Of a DNA stretch of 64,000 bases, positions 48,371 to 60,039 are shown piece by piece. The translations under genes and the position numbers were made by a program. The notes under the pieces are model-generated. The model did not search any database, was not told where the DNA came from, and saw only the letters and a program-made list of their open reading frames with translations. This stretch comes from Pisaster brevispinus. Lineage: Eukaryota; Echinodermata; Asteroidea; Forcipulatida; Asteriidae. The stretch is from the NCBI GenBank assembly GCA_023634235.1, contig JAMKCF010000020.1, positions 12,065,873 to 12,129,872 on the forward strand. The letters are read 5' to 3'. Each line of letters begins with the position of its first letter. Positions within the stretch are counted from its first letter, which is position 1.

Positions 48371-49680
48371 GTTCAAACCAGGTTATTTACAATTTACCTA
48401 GTCGGTTTCCCTTGTACTTTATAACTTTTCAAGTTTTCTCACAAAATTGCAGTGTGGAAAGAGAAAGAGAAGAAATGGCGATAGAGCTGTATACCAGCGT
48501 CTTGGTCATTGTTTGCTACTAGAGTGTTGGGTGATAAGTGTTAGTCGAAGGGTAAACATGGGGTAAACAAACTAATGAATTAATCTGAAGTCAATAAGTC
48601 AATGATGAAGAGTTTTGTGTTCAGTTCAGGAAAAACCCATTGACAGTATTGCTCAAGTAGGCCAATATTTGGCTAGGAATGTTGTCCTTCGTTTCTTTTT
48701 TTATTGGGTAATAAATTTTTAGGGTACTTGAACCTTCAATATAATAATAGTGCTTTATGATGAGTATTTAAGTGTGATATTAATAATGTTATTTAGAATT
48801 TGTTGTTTGTTAATGAATGCTTTCAGAGAGATGGCATCAGGTTGTTTTTTTTTAATTTAAGATTTACCAGGGCAGATTGTCCCGTTATTCCTGGTTTAAA
48901 CGGCTAGTTGTTGTGGGGCTATCGAGTACATGTAGAAGAGAAAGAAATAAACTAAAACTAAAATTAACTTATTATAGGAATGGTAACTTCATTTTCTTCT
49001 TTTTTCTCGGGGAGAATTCCTCCTTGGAACTGCTAAGATTTCACGATCAACGATAAAAAAGAGGAGGTAAAGTCACTTCCGAAGACAATAAGTTTTGATT
49101 TCGTCTGGGTTTGAATAACAATACATGGATGGCAAAGGGCGTGGGTTCCAATCCCACTTGAGTAATGTACATGTTGAAAATTTTCACAGGAGTCGGGGGG
49201 GGGGGAAGTACTGAGTATACAGTTCTTAACACATATCATCGAATTATGGGTAAAACACAATACATTAAGTACATGTGACATGTTAAGCTACTGCTGCAAT
49301 GTTATGCTGCTAATTGGGTACCCCCTCCTTTTTTGGGGGGGGGGCAGGAGGTGTTAAAATCTTTGATCTTCAAGAAATATTTTAATGGAAGTTAAACCAT
49401 CTTTGCCCAATTGATCCCTTGCACAACACGTCAGAATGTGGTCTTTATAAGCAGAACCACTTTATAAAAGAGCTGTTTATAATGAGGCTTGTTGAAACGT
49501 CAAGAACAAATTGGCTCTTTTCAGAGCCCCACTACTCAAAAGAGATGATCACACGGTGTTACCACAAGCATGCTCTCCTATTATCCGTTTCCACCATGCA
49601 TAGCTTCAAGTTTTACTCGCTTTGTTACTAATTATCTGCCAATTTTTCCAGAAAAAAAATTGTTCATGTGCATTACCTTC
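48371..49680. other. Intergenic, nothing supported
   Basis: A+T-rich with a few G runs (49,195-49,206; 49,335-49,345). GTGGGTTCCAATCCCAC at about 49,142 looks like an isolated B box. No gene seen. Confidence 0.4.
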
Positions 49681-49686
49681 TTTGCA

Positions 49687-49876
49687 GGGTCCATTTTCAA
49701 AAGAGCTGCTTAAGCAACAGATATTGCTTAACGATTTTCTGCAAAGCAAAAATGATCAGGATACCACAGATGGCACATGTAGAATAATATTTTGGCTGGT
49801 AATCTTATTCTGGTAAGCATAGTTTTGTTATGCTTAGCTATGTTTTGTGCGTAAGCAGCTCTATGAAACTAGGCCC
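49687..49876. mobile_element. Palindromic MITE family 1
   Basis: Starts GGGTCCATTTTCAAAAGAGC and ends AGCTCTATGAAACTAGGCCC, with the usual interior. A family 2 MITE starts immediately afterwards at 49,879. Confidence 0.7.
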
Positions 49877-49878
49877 AA

Positions 49879-50028
49879 GGGTTGATTTCACAAAGAGCTA
49901 AAAGATTGATCTTAAGGTGTGTATCAATCTTAACTGCTAAGCAAAGACTGATGTCACAATACAAATCACTCTGACAATACTGACAACTCGCTAGAGATGA
50001 ATCTTAGTGCTTCGTGAAATCAATCCCA
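49879..50028. mobile_element. MITE family 2
   Basis: Starts GGGTTGATTTCACAAAGAGC and ends TTCGTGAAATCAATCCCATG, with interior TCTTAAGGTGTGTATCAATC. Located outside the duplication. Confidence 0.65.
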
Positions 50029-50215
50029 TGGTCTGTGAAATTCAAGAGACACATGTAGGGGGTCTGACATGGAGGAGAAAGTTGAAGGAAATATGGAGTG
50101 GGATACTTGGTTACTGTTTGTAAAGGATTTTAAATTAATCAAAGACTTTGTTTAGAGATAGTTCATAGCTCTGCCGTTGGTTTATAACAAATAAATTTAT
50201 GCACCAGTTGCATTT

Positions 50216-50678
50216 GCCCCCTTTATACGTGTGTAACGAGTCGTGATTTAGTCCACGAGTCAACTCCATCATCTTAGAGGTATAAATGCTGAAGAAAGAC
50301 GATGGAAAAACACAGCTTTGTACGCGCAGCAGGAAATGCCTAGCTTTGACATGGAGCTTTATAGATGACGGTTTCATAAATGAAGTCTACATGTGTCACG
50401 AGTCATGATTTAGTCCAAGAGTCAACTCCTCCATCATCATAGAGGTATAAACACTTAGTTAAGACGATGGAAAAACACAGCTTTGTATGCGCAGCAAGAA
50501 ATGCCTAGCTTTGACATGAAGCGTTACAGATGACGGTTTCATAAATGAAGTATACCTGTGTAACGAGTCATGATTTAATCCACAAGTCAACTCCTTCATC
50601 ATCTTAGAGGTATAAACGCTGAAGCAAGACAATGGAAAAACACAGCTTTGTACACGCAGCAGGAAATGCCTAGCTTAT
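50216..50678. repeat. About 160-bp tandem repeat, three units
   Basis: Units carry GTGTAACGAGTCRTGATTTA, AACTCCWTCATC, AGAGGTATAAA and GGAAAAACACAGCTTTGTA in the same order. The last unit runs straight into a SINE tail. Confidence 0.8.
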
Positions 50679-50728
50679 GTAAAGCGCATTGAGAGTTCTC
50701 TCAGTACTGAAATGCGCTCTATAAGAAC

Positions 50729-50759
<31 letters not shown>

Positions 50760-50760
50760 G
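50679..50760 (+). mobile_element. SINE 3' tail with (ATT)n
   Basis: GTAAAGCGCATTGAGA, then GAAATGCGCTCTATAAGAAC and ten or so ATT units. Confidence 0.55.
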
Positions 50761-50889
50761 TATACAGTTAGATGCTGCAGGGTTCTTCCCATGATATGCA
50801 GAAAACTAGTGTATCGGGCTGATAAGCACAAACTGCAGGCCCGATACACATCAGTTGTGTTTGAATACACATACAAATTAACACACATA

Positions 50890-50962
50890 ATTTTATTGAT
50901 TCATTTATTTATTTATTTATTTTATTTATTTTAATTTATTTTAATTTATTTTTATTTTTTTG
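50890..50962. repeat. (ATTT)n microsatellite
   Basis: ATTTATTTATTT run decaying to TTAATTTATTTT. Confidence 0.85.
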
Positions 50963-51345
50963 CGGAGAGAGAGGGGTGGGGAGACACACACAACGACTTA
51001 AGAACAACACAAAAACCATTAAAAGAAACATTTAGAAAGCTTTTAAGATTAAAACCAAGTAAAACAAAAAATTGTTTAAATTCAACGTGCTCGGCCCAAA
51101 ATTAGGGTCCAGAAATTTCCCCCGTTTTGGAAAAAACCCTAGGGAGAGCCCTACATTGATATCCCAATTTGCCTCTCAAGCACAATGGCTACATCCAAGG
51201 AGGAGTTCCGGTTCAGGGCGACAACTTTATGAAATTAAACAAAAAATTTAAATTTGAGAACAGGTCCTCCTGGTATTTACAGGTTGTTACATTTTCTGAG
51301 GTTTTTGACTCTGAGCATCATTTTAATCAGATATCTGAAGGTCTT

Positions 51346-51538
51346 GGGCCAATTCCATACAGCTGCTTAAACAGAAACTATTGCTGAACAAGTATCTACT
51401 AAGCAGAAATGAGCAGTAAACCAAACACAAATTGTACATGTGACATGGTAGTTTTGCTGGTAACCTTATTCCAATATTAGGCATAATTTTGTTGTGCTTA
51501 GCTACTTTTTGTGCTTAAGCAGCTCTATGAAATTGGGC
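51346..51538. mobile_element. Palindromic MITE family 1
   Basis: Starts GGGCCAATTCCATACAGCTG and ends AGCTCTATGAAATTGGGC. Same interior order as the other members. Confidence 0.75.
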
Positions 51539-51709
51539 AATGGTCGATGGTCATGACAAGGGCCAACCAAGTCTTTCATCTCTGTGAGATGGCAGTTTTG
51601 CCTTCAGGAGAAAATTTGATGAAGGAAGAAACAATGAAAAATCCTGATCAATCTCATGCCTGCCGGTTACACCGACGAGGCAACCAACCACACGTACTGG
51701 TTTCCGTGG

Positions 51710-52115
51710 AGGTAGGGTCATAGCTCACTTGTTATAACGATGGTTATGATGGTAAGCATCCTGTGTAACTATTTCATCTGATTTGATAAGAAATCGATAA
51801 AGAAAATTTGAATCTGAGAAACGATTTGTGCATGAAACGTTTCTCAGATTTCTGAGAGTTGGTGTGTCGCGAATGCTGCGGGAGCTGGTACCAGCTGTCA
51901 CCTCAAAAACATAGATTAATCTGATTTTCTTGTATAAATACCATGACAGATTGTTGCTGCTTTCTCAACAAGTAGACACTGTACACTGTTCAGCCGAAAA
52001 TTTCACATGTGACTTTCACTTGTGACTTCCACTTGTGACTTCCACTTGTGACTTTCACTTGTGACTTTCACTTGTGACTTTCACTTGAGATTTGACCAAT
52101 CAATAACCCTACCTT
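51710..52115. mobile_element. MITE family 6, second copy
   Basis: AGGTAGGGTCAT left, AACCCTACCTTT right, the same interior order (GAGAAACGATTTGTGCATG, GTTGGTGTGTCGCGAATGCT). A short (ACTTGTGACTTTC)n array has grown near its right end (52,010-52,088). Confidence 0.7.
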
Positions 52116-53040
52116 TAAAGACACTTGTGACAAGTTGATTTAATGATAAGAAAAAAATGTAACATATCTAGTCACAAAAATCACAAGGACAACCAAATAA
52201 AAAAAAATATATATAAATAAAACTGTGGTAAATGGAGCCTCTATGAAGCACCATGCCTGAAACACCACCTACCAGATTTGCGGCACTTACTGACAACTCA
52301 TAAAGCTCAATAATCATGTCACAAACATGACGAACACGACTGATAACAATTGGGTTTTTTTTTATTTTGAACACAAGAACACAAAGGCCGCAACTCTAAA
52401 AAAGTTACACTTGCCGCCTTATTTACATGAACAAACACATGGCTGAAAAAGGTCCGTCACCGCGACCAATAACAAAAGGGAAAAAGGAAAATTTGAAAAA
52501 AATAAAATTAACATCACACATTTTGCAAAGCGTTCATCTGAAAACCATCAGCAATGACGAGTTGATACCATTCCTGTTTATTAAAGTCTTTAAAAAATGT
52601 CTTCATATAAAAAAAGGTACTGAGAAAACTGGACTTTTTTTGTACAAAATAGTAAACATCTGTTTATTTCAAAAAGAGACTGTTTAATCAAAATGTTAAC
52701 GCCTGATCAGTCTCAAAAATTCTACTCCGGCAAAATATGACTGATCAATGAAGATGATCTGCGAATTCAGTGCTTGATATGTGGCATGGTGTAATCCCTC
52801 CCCCCCTTTCCTATTGTGTCTTCTTTGTGGTCGTGGAATCTCAGCAATTCTTTAGAGGTTTGTTTGTGGGTTTTTTTTTTTGGGGGGGGGGTTTTGGGGG
52901 GGGGGGTATTTGTTTGTTTGTTTGTGTGGGGGGTGTTTGTTTGTTTGTTTGGTTGGTGTTTTTTTATTTATTTGGGGGGTGCTACTTCTGTGCTCGAGGA
53001 AAAAAAATATGTTAGTATGGGAACATCCAGAAGGGGGGGG
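52116..53040. other. Intergenic, low complexity towards the right
   Basis: No gene. From 52,855 to 52,980 the plus strand is almost only G and T (G runs, TTTGTTTG units), which creates spurious open frames in several frames. Confidence 0.5.
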
Positions 53041-53244
53041 GGGGCACCCTCTTCCACATATCAGGCATGGTATAAAATTGATGCTACGAACACGTACATC
53101 TTGTGTTCTTGTGCAATCAGACGAAACTGGACATACAGGTGTAGGTCAGTATCAAGAAAAATGCAACCCCCAGAATACTGGTCTTGTACTACTTTACATT
53201 AACCCTCTTACTGTCTGACCATTCATTATCATCAACTGTTGTTT

Positions 53245-53480
53245 TTAGATGCATGTAGATGAACTATGCCAGCATGCAGTACGATATCATGCGGTGAACG
53301 CATACATGAGTACACAGTCAACCCTCCTACTGTCTGGCCGTTCAATCTCTTTCACTGCAATGGTAGTTTCAGTCTATGCCAGCTTGCAATGGGAATGTAG
53401 TGAATGCACCTACACGGTCTATAGTCAACCCTTTTACTGTCTGGTTTTGAATGATACATGTAGATGCACTATGCTTATCT
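53245..53480. repeat. Related repeat outside FAF2
   Basis: GAACTATGCCAGCATGCAGT, GTCAACCCTCCTACTGTCTG and two further partial units. Same family as 40,335-40,700. Confidence 0.6.
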
Positions 53481-53510
53481 GCAAGATGATACAATGTGCT
53501 GAATGCATAA

Positions 53511-53691
53511 CAGACCTTTATCATGGTGCAGCCACCTTGTTTTTCTCCCACTCAAATCAATGTATCCAAAACCGAGGCTGGAAGGAGAAAATAGTCTGGT
53601 TCCTTTTGTGTACAATGAACATTATTATACATTGCTGTTATTGGATACAAGGAACATGACCAAAATGGTAGCAAAATGATAATGGCCTATT
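53511..53691. mobile_element. MITE family 5, second copy
   Basis: Starts CAGACCTTTATCATGGTGC and ends AATGATAATGGCCTAT. The interior shares ACCGAGGCTGGAAG and TAGTCTGGTTCC with the first copy. Confidence 0.7.
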
Positions 53692-55700
53692 ACACAGAAC
53701 ACACTTGAACAGTTAGCTAGACGGGTTCAGTACTTCACCGAGACTGGTACCCTGACCCACCCTTTATTTTACAGTTTTAAACACAGTATTTATTACATAT
53801 TATAATACAAACCGGTGTCAACATATAAACAGACTACCAGTGAAACCACTTAAGCCGTGTCCAGATTGGCGGCTACAGCTACAGCTGTTGCTAAGGCGTG
53901 TTGCTATGAGCATACATTATTTGCTTCGACACCAATTTGGACAGGGTCTTATTTTACCTCAAGAATCTTTCTACTAGATGATCATCAGTAACTACAAAAT
54001 CAGGGCTCAAACTTTACACTGGACCACAGGCCTGAGGCCAGTGGTTTTAGTGTTAGGCCAGTAAATTCATGACCAGACAAGTCTGTTGGTCTCGTGTTTT
54101 ACAATTGACTAACAATACCTCACTGTGTAATATCTCAACAAAAATAAAATCATGTTCAAATGTTGACTTCGGGTCGGATGAATTACCTTTTAATTCTTTG
54201 AGTAATCAAGTGTACTTAATCATTAAGACAATGAGATCAATCTTCTCTTACATGTCTTTTCTGCTTCATGCTTGTTCATATAAAAAGCATTTCTAATTTT
54301 GGATCTGAGCTAAAAAAGCCCAGCGGTCTTAACCTCAAAATTTGAGCCCTGGAATTGGCATTCTGCTTGTGTCATACGTACCTCACTGCAAACTTGATGG
54401 TCACAAATTTGCATTGGGGGGGGGGGGGAATTTGGGAGCTAGGCCTCAAGTGACAGAGACAGCTGGTAGGGGTTTGGGAGCAGGGACACACACAATAAAC
54501 ACAGGAGAAAAGGTCTTGTGACAGGTTGGCTTCCATAATTCCCCCCCACACTGCCCCACCCCCACCACAACCCAACAAAAAGGGCTTAGCTACACCCCTG
54601 CACAAAAGCACTTCGATCATCATCTCGTAAAATATTCCTAAGTCATAAAACAACTTGTTTAATTGTGGCAACATCTACCTGCTTTTTAACTTTGATACTA
54701 CCGACCATATTTATCTTTCCAAGGTCCGCGGTTATTCTTTTTCCCAGTTTCACTGGTGCCGCTGCTGTCGTACATGTAGGCCACCAATGGATGCTACAAG
54801 GATGAAAGGAATTCGCTGGTACCCCCAGGGGCGCTCCATTTTTAGATACCTGTAAGTCCGTCCATGAGAGAGCGGATCCCGTCTGACTGGGTTTTATGTC
54901 ATCAGACCCTGTGGCTGCGAATCATCTTTCATTTTCTACAACCAAAAAAACATACGCAAAAAATACGTTAATGAAAATGAAAAACACCCCCCCCCCCCAC
55001 AAAATTTGTCACTGGAAACTGCCACCTGAGGAAGTGGAGTCCCCCAATTACGTGGAGAAATTTTCACCAGTTGGTTGCACAGTGTGTTTTAAATACTGAA
55101 AACTTAAATGGAAGTGACCGTATTCTTCCACAAACCACAAGGGGGGTGGGCAGGATGGTTAGAGCACCCACAACAACCCTTGCCTACCTCTAAATTAAGT
55201 CTACCCCCGCTTTACCCCGCTCCTCCCCCCACCCCCCAATGAAAATGTCTTGTTTACACCACTGAGCCCCATCAGGTTTTAAAAAAAAAATTATAATGTC
55301 TCGTACTTTTGATATTTTATTGCTGGTTCTAATGTTCCTTCTTTTATACAAGAAATGCTATTTTTGATAGTGATTTTGTTCGCTTTGGGTCAATCCCTGG
55401 GCTGCTGTTTGCTTTTCACACTTCCATATCACCATGTCAGTGCACAAGCATTGTGTCTCCTAAAAATAGCACAAGTTTTAAATTGTCAAAGAAAACGTCT
55501 TATCTTGCTCTAAATTGCCCAGACGTACAAACAAAACACGTACATGCCAAGATACCACGTTTTTGCACAGAGCATTTCCATGTGAGAAATAATTTGTTTG
55601 CATAATCGAGATACAACGCTTATGTGCACTGACCCAACGATACACTCTTTTTGTTTTTCGTAATTTGTTGTCTGATTGTTTTTAAGTCTTCTGTATGTAT
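53692..55700. other. Intergenic or 3' flank of the minus-strand gene
   Basis: No exon with both convincing splice sites found. G and C runs at 54,417-54,429, 54,541-54,548 and 54,990-55,000. The missing last exon of the BCLAF1/THRAP3-like gene may lie here. Confidence 0.35.
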
Positions 55701-55773
55701 TGCAATGTTTCTGAAAGTCATAAGAAGTGAAATAAATCCCTTTAAAATGACAGAATACATGACTTGAACTCAC

Positions 55774-55842
55774 GTCTTTCCCATCAGTCTCGCTGGGACT
55801 CTTCTTCGCTTTCTTGCTCTTCTTGCCTTTTGGTTTCAAAAG
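55774..55842 (-). CDS. BCLAF1/THRAP3-like exon (Lys-rich tail)
   Basis: 69 nt, 23 codons (LLKPKGKKSKKAKKSPSETD...), acceptor ctgttctttccag, donor GAC/gtgagt. The open frame beyond the donor is fortuitous intron read-through. Confidence 0.6.
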
Positions 55843-58800
55843 CTGGAAAGAACAGGAGAAAAAAAGTTACTCAAAGTTAGTTTTTTTTAACAACATCCAT
55901 CTGGACCCACATTCATAGTGCTGTAATAAAACATTACACAACTGCTTTTCTATATCTTTTTTATCAAAAACATTTGTACATGTAAAGCTGATCAAAACAT
56001 TGATAATGTTGCATGCAAAATAAAGTATGCCTACAAATTTTGCAAAATAATCTTAGTGACCATTGTGAGCAAATATCGTTTTTACAAAATATTATACAAG
56101 TACATGAAATACGTTTAATGGATGTACATTATGCAAGTGCATTGTCACACAATATTATAATCCTGAGGTGAAGCATGGACTAATCAATTTCACAACATCA
56201 AATTGAAAAGCCAGATTTCATTGAGTGATTAGATTCGGTGACAATGCACAAATGAAATGCAATAAATTTGTTTTAAATGAGAAAATAGAGTTAGCAGCGG
56301 TTGCAAACTGCTTACCAACCAAAAGGACCTGATGGTATAAATGCAAAATCTGAGCAGAGCCTTTCTCGAGAAAAGACTCTGCTAGGGTCGAAACGTCAGG
56401 CCACTAACTTATTTTTAGGAATATTTGTTATGTAACACAATATACATAACATCTGTCAGTTGAAATTTGTTTAAAACATGTTTAACAATAAACACATAAT
56501 AGATACGGAAACTCGTCCCCCTCATCAGAATCTCTGAAATTTCTGAAACCCCTTCTAAATAAAATGGACAACTCCATGTCCATAGAGACCAACCTTGTCC
56601 GTCATGACAAGGTCTTGTTTTGTTGGGATGAACGGGCGGGAATGCTTGGAAACAACGCTGAGAAGCATTGCTGGGAAGTGTCCCAAGCATCCTATATTCA
56701 TCAATATAGGACTCCTACATTGGACAATGTTGGAGTGCCATGCATTGCGGCAGTAAATAAATAGCAAATAAAGCATGACAAGTGATGTGTAATCCATCAA
56801 TCGAATGACAAGGATCTTTGAGTGCGGTATATAAATAAAATTAGATAAACTTATAAAATCAAACACACTGTATTTAAATGTTTATAATGTCCCTTAATTA
56901 CGCACTCAATACCGGACAGTTTCAGAGTGACCACTAAGAACTGAATAGCAACTGAATGGCAACCCAAATCATTACACTACAGAGGTGCAATCAGCAGTGA
57001 ACGATTTTCCTTGCCTAGCAAAATGCTACACAAGGTGTATCAGTTGTTACTCACAAACCACCCTTTGCTACTCAATATTAGCATTCTGTGTACAAAAAAT
57101 CTGTTGTTCAGTCAAAATATTTTGCTATGTATACAAAAGTACTGTGATGAAATCATTCCCCGATCAGTAAAAGTTGTTGAACAAAATAACCAATAACAAG
57201 ATCAAGGTGACTTTGGCATGATTAACGTTAACAGTACATACAAAATGCATGCCCATCTCTTGATGAAGACACGAAAGTTAACCAGAGTTGATAGAGATGG
57301 TGTCGAGAGCTTTGTTGACGGCCTCTCAATGGTCCATCTGTTGTTCTCTTAGAAAATCAAACCCCAAATGAGCAATGCCTGATAGTTTGGCACTGACTTT
57401 GTATGCATGAGTACTCTCAGGGATCTACACTTATTAATGAGAAATCCAATTTATTGAAACCATTGCATGCAGTAATCAATGGTTTTAGAGGAAATAGCTG
57501 TCGATCAGAAACACCAGAGCTTAAGTCCGGTGCTCTTATCCGCTCGGCCACGAACATGTACATGTACATACCTTCTTATCTTTTTCCTTGCCATCTCTCT
57601 TCCCTTTCTTCTTGTCCTTCTTACTCTCCTCCCCTCTGCTCGAACCGTCCTCCAAATCTTTCTCCTTATCAAACAGGTCGTGGGTCCACGTCCTGTTGCT
57701 GTTGTCGCTCTTTCCGAAGCCCCGTACGGCTCCGCCGCGCGGGTATCTCCCGACGCCTCGCGTCATGCCACGCTTGTATCCGGGGATGAAGTTCTTGCCG
57801 AGGTAGCCCCGGCCACGCCCACGGAGACCTGCCCGCGTTGAGTTGGGGAATTTGGTCACTTTCTTGCCCCTGTCCCGGTCGTCTCTATCCCGGGAACTGG
57901 AGCGATCATCCCTGTCATGCTGAGTGGAAAACAAACATTCAGAGTTACAAATATTTCACCTGCACCAAAACAAAAACCCTGAATAATATACACATGACAG
58001 CAAGTTTAACCAGTGACTTATAATAACTACATGGCTGGAATTACAGCACAGCACTAATCAAATGTGATGTGTGGTGGTCGAGCGGTCAAGCACATTGGAC
58101 TCGGGCCCTAGTGTTTTTGATCAGCAGAGTGTGGGTTCGAGTCCCGGTCTTGACTTGTGTCCTTCAGCAAGGCACTTAACCATTATTGCTTCCTCTTTCA
58201 GATGGGATGTAAAGCCATTGGTGCCGTGTGTTGTGTTAATGCACATTAAAAAAAAAACGTGTACAAAAAAGTTCCCACATGTGTCCCAGTAACATTGGCG
58301 GATCATACAGGTATACTGTAATTTATTCACAGAAAAAAAGAAGAAGATTGTTTGAATTCACTTACAAAGAAGTAGTTCTTCTGTTTGCTTCTCCAATCAG
58401 CTTTCTTCCCACCATCATCGGAGAAGGAGTTGTCTCTCGTCCGTTTTGGAATGTCTCCAAGCCTCTCAAGAACAGGTCTGCGGTCTCTGGATCTCATTGT
58501 GTCTGAGCGGTCGTAGGACTTGGACCTGCTGCGCTGGTATGAGGAACCCTTGTAGTGCCGCATCGGAGACAGGGAGCGGTCGTTGCTCCTTCGACGGGAT
58601 CTGGACCTGGAGCGTGATTTGGAGATACTCCTCATCGAGCCATGCTGCTGCTCCATCTGTTTGCGGCGAGTCTCCAGGTCGAGCCGCAGGTCATGGTGAC
58701 CCTTGAAATCGGGTAGATCATCGGGCGGATACTGATAGGAGATTGAGTCGTCGAAACTGTTAAGCTGGGGCGGGGGAATTGGTGGAGACGGCCCACGCAC

Positions 58801-60028
58801 AAATGTCGCCTGTCTGTAGTCCGCCAGATGCTGCACATCTTTGACTGACGGAAACTGCTCGTTGGGCTGGACCTGGTAGGTTAACGATTGACTTGAATAC
58901 TGGCTGCTGCCGACCACGTCTGGGTTTCCTCTCGGAGGGTACTGCTGGTTTGGAGCAAGGTATGGCATCCTCTGAGGTTCAAAGTTTAGAGCGGCAGATT
59001 CTCGTCGGTCGGCGAACTCCCTGCCCTGTGATTGGGGTGGAAGGGTGCCGCTGGGTAGAGTGCCAGTGAAGTGCACATCCTGTCTGTACACAACTGGCTC
59101 TTTCTTCTCTGTGACTGCTACAAATCTCGCTTCAGGGGCAACCTCAGTCTCTTCAGGGACACACCGCCCCTTCAACTCGGGCCGGTCAAATATTTCTTTC
59201 AATCCCTCGTCTTTGCGGCGGGGAATCTTCACAGAGTAGGGATCAAATATCGGGCGAATGATTGGTGGTGGGTTCATCTTCACTTTCTGAGGCTCTGTCG
59301 GGCCATAGGACTCTTGGTTTGGGTAAAATGGTTTTGCCGACAGATCTTCCTTGCCCTTTGAGGTTTTACGACTGTACGGTGAACTACTTCGCTGTGGAGA
59401 TTTTGCAAAGTGAAGATCCTCCGGGGAGACAGCTTCGTATTTCGTCTTTTCCTTTTCCCTGAAACTCTCCTTACTGTAGGACTTCTCCCTGGGTGGGGTT
59501 TGAGGTCCGTAAAACTGTCCTGGCATATGGACTCTTTTATCGTAGTCATCTCTGTACATAGTATCTGCGGGAGGAAGCTTGGAGTCTTCTGGCTGTCTCA
59601 GCCTATTGTCTTGATGCGTCTGCCCAGCAGCACCTCCGTGGTAACCACCTCTGGCGTCCACCTGGTTCTTAGGAGGCAAGTACGGCAGCTCTTCCTGTCT
59701 GTAATTAATGCTTTCATTCTTATCCCGGCCATCTCGTCCCGGGGATTTGTATCTGTCATTCTTCCTGGACATTGACGGGGACCTGGACCTCGCCTTGCTT
59801 GTCCCACCATAACTGCGACTTCTCGGCGAGAAAGATCTCGAGCGCCGCTTCTGCTGCTTGGCGCTCTTGTAGCCCCGGCCTCCACGGTCCTTCCTTGCAG
59901 GTGATCGGGATCGGGAACGGGAGCGCCCTCTAGCGCCCTTTTTGTTATGCGATTGGTATTTGGACCGACCCCTCTGTGGAGATCTAGACCTGGATCTGGA
60001 TCTTGAGCTGGAGCTACTGGTGTAAGAT
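55774..60028 (-). CDS. BCLAF1/THRAP3-family-like RS/RGG protein, three internal exons
   Basis: BCLAF1 and THRAP3 are nuclear proteins of mRNA processing and export and of transcription. Minus-strand exons 60,028-58,366, 57,919-57,572 and 55,842-55,774 are linked in phase 0. They encode about 690 residues: an RS-rich N-terminus (SRSRSRSRSPQRGRSK), a Pro/Tyr/Gln-rich disordered middle, HHDLRLDLETRRKQ (compare the family's DLRLDIERRKK), a second RS block, an RG-rich stretch (RAGLRGRGRGYLGKNF), RTWTHDLFDKEKDLED (compare KWTHDKY/KWAHDKF) and a Lys-rich tail. The order matches the family. Assignment rests on short motifs in low-complexity sequence, so another SR-like protein is possible. The start-codon exon and terminal exon were not located. 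Confidence 0.6.
55843..57500. other. Intron of the BCLAF1/THRAP3-like gene
   Basis: A+T-rich, with the foldback at 56,347-56,404. Inverted CCTATATT-CATCAATATAGG at about 56,690-56,708. No further exon found. Confidence 0.5.
56347..56404. repeat. Foldback repeat, copy 3 (short)
   Basis: Contains GAGCAGAGCC...TCTCGAGAAAAGACTCTGC and GCTAGGGTCGAAACGTCAGG. Related to the elements at 119 and 19,174 but outside the duplication, so the family is dispersed. Confidence 0.55.
57502..57556 (-). mobile_element. SINE head fragment next to an exon
   Basis: On the minus strand: TGGCCGAGCGGATAAGAGCA (A box), CCGGACTTAAGCTCTGGTGT. Lies only about 15 bp past the donor at 57,571. Confidence 0.55.
57572..57919 (-). 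CDS. BCLAF1/THRAP3-like exon (RG-rich and WTHD motif)
   Basis: 348 nt, 116 codons, acceptor ttttccactcag, donor AAG/gtatgt. Starts HDRDDRSSSRDRDDRDRGKK, then RG repeats, TWTHDLFDKEKDLED and a Lys-rich end. The CpG density is high. Confidence 0.75.
58066..58290 (+). mobile_element. tRNA-derived SINE in the BCLAF1/THRAP3-like intron
   Basis: GTGGTCGAGCGGTCAAGCAC (A box), GTGTGGGTTCGAGTCCCGG (B box), CCTTCAGCAAGGCACTTAAC core, tail with an A run at 58,248-58,257. The best-preserved head in the window. Confidence 0.75.
58366..60028 (-). CDS. BCLAF1/THRAP3-like exon (large, RS-rich)
   Basis: 1,663 nt; acceptor gatgtgcag, donor TTCTTT/gtaagt. Contains two RS-repeat blocks, a basic DRGGRGYKS segment and the DLRLDLETRRKQ motif. 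The first base completes a codon begun in an unlocated upstream exon. Confidence 0.75.
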
Positions 60029-60039
60029 CTGCACATCAA

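Noticed and set aside
52770..53218. Gly/Val/Phe-rich open frames
   Set aside because: All three arise from one G/T-only tract.
54655..54855. Cys-rich plus-strand terminal exon after a ttttcccag acceptor
   Set aside because: One plausible acceptor only; no partner exon, domain or donor.
55510..55773. Extension of the Lys-rich exon to the stop at 55,510
   Set aside because: A strong gtgagt donor ends the exon. The sequence beyond loses the charged composition and looks like intron.
58066..58140. Functional tRNA gene
   Set aside because: A and B boxes are present but no matching acceptor stem is seen, and a SINE body follows directly.
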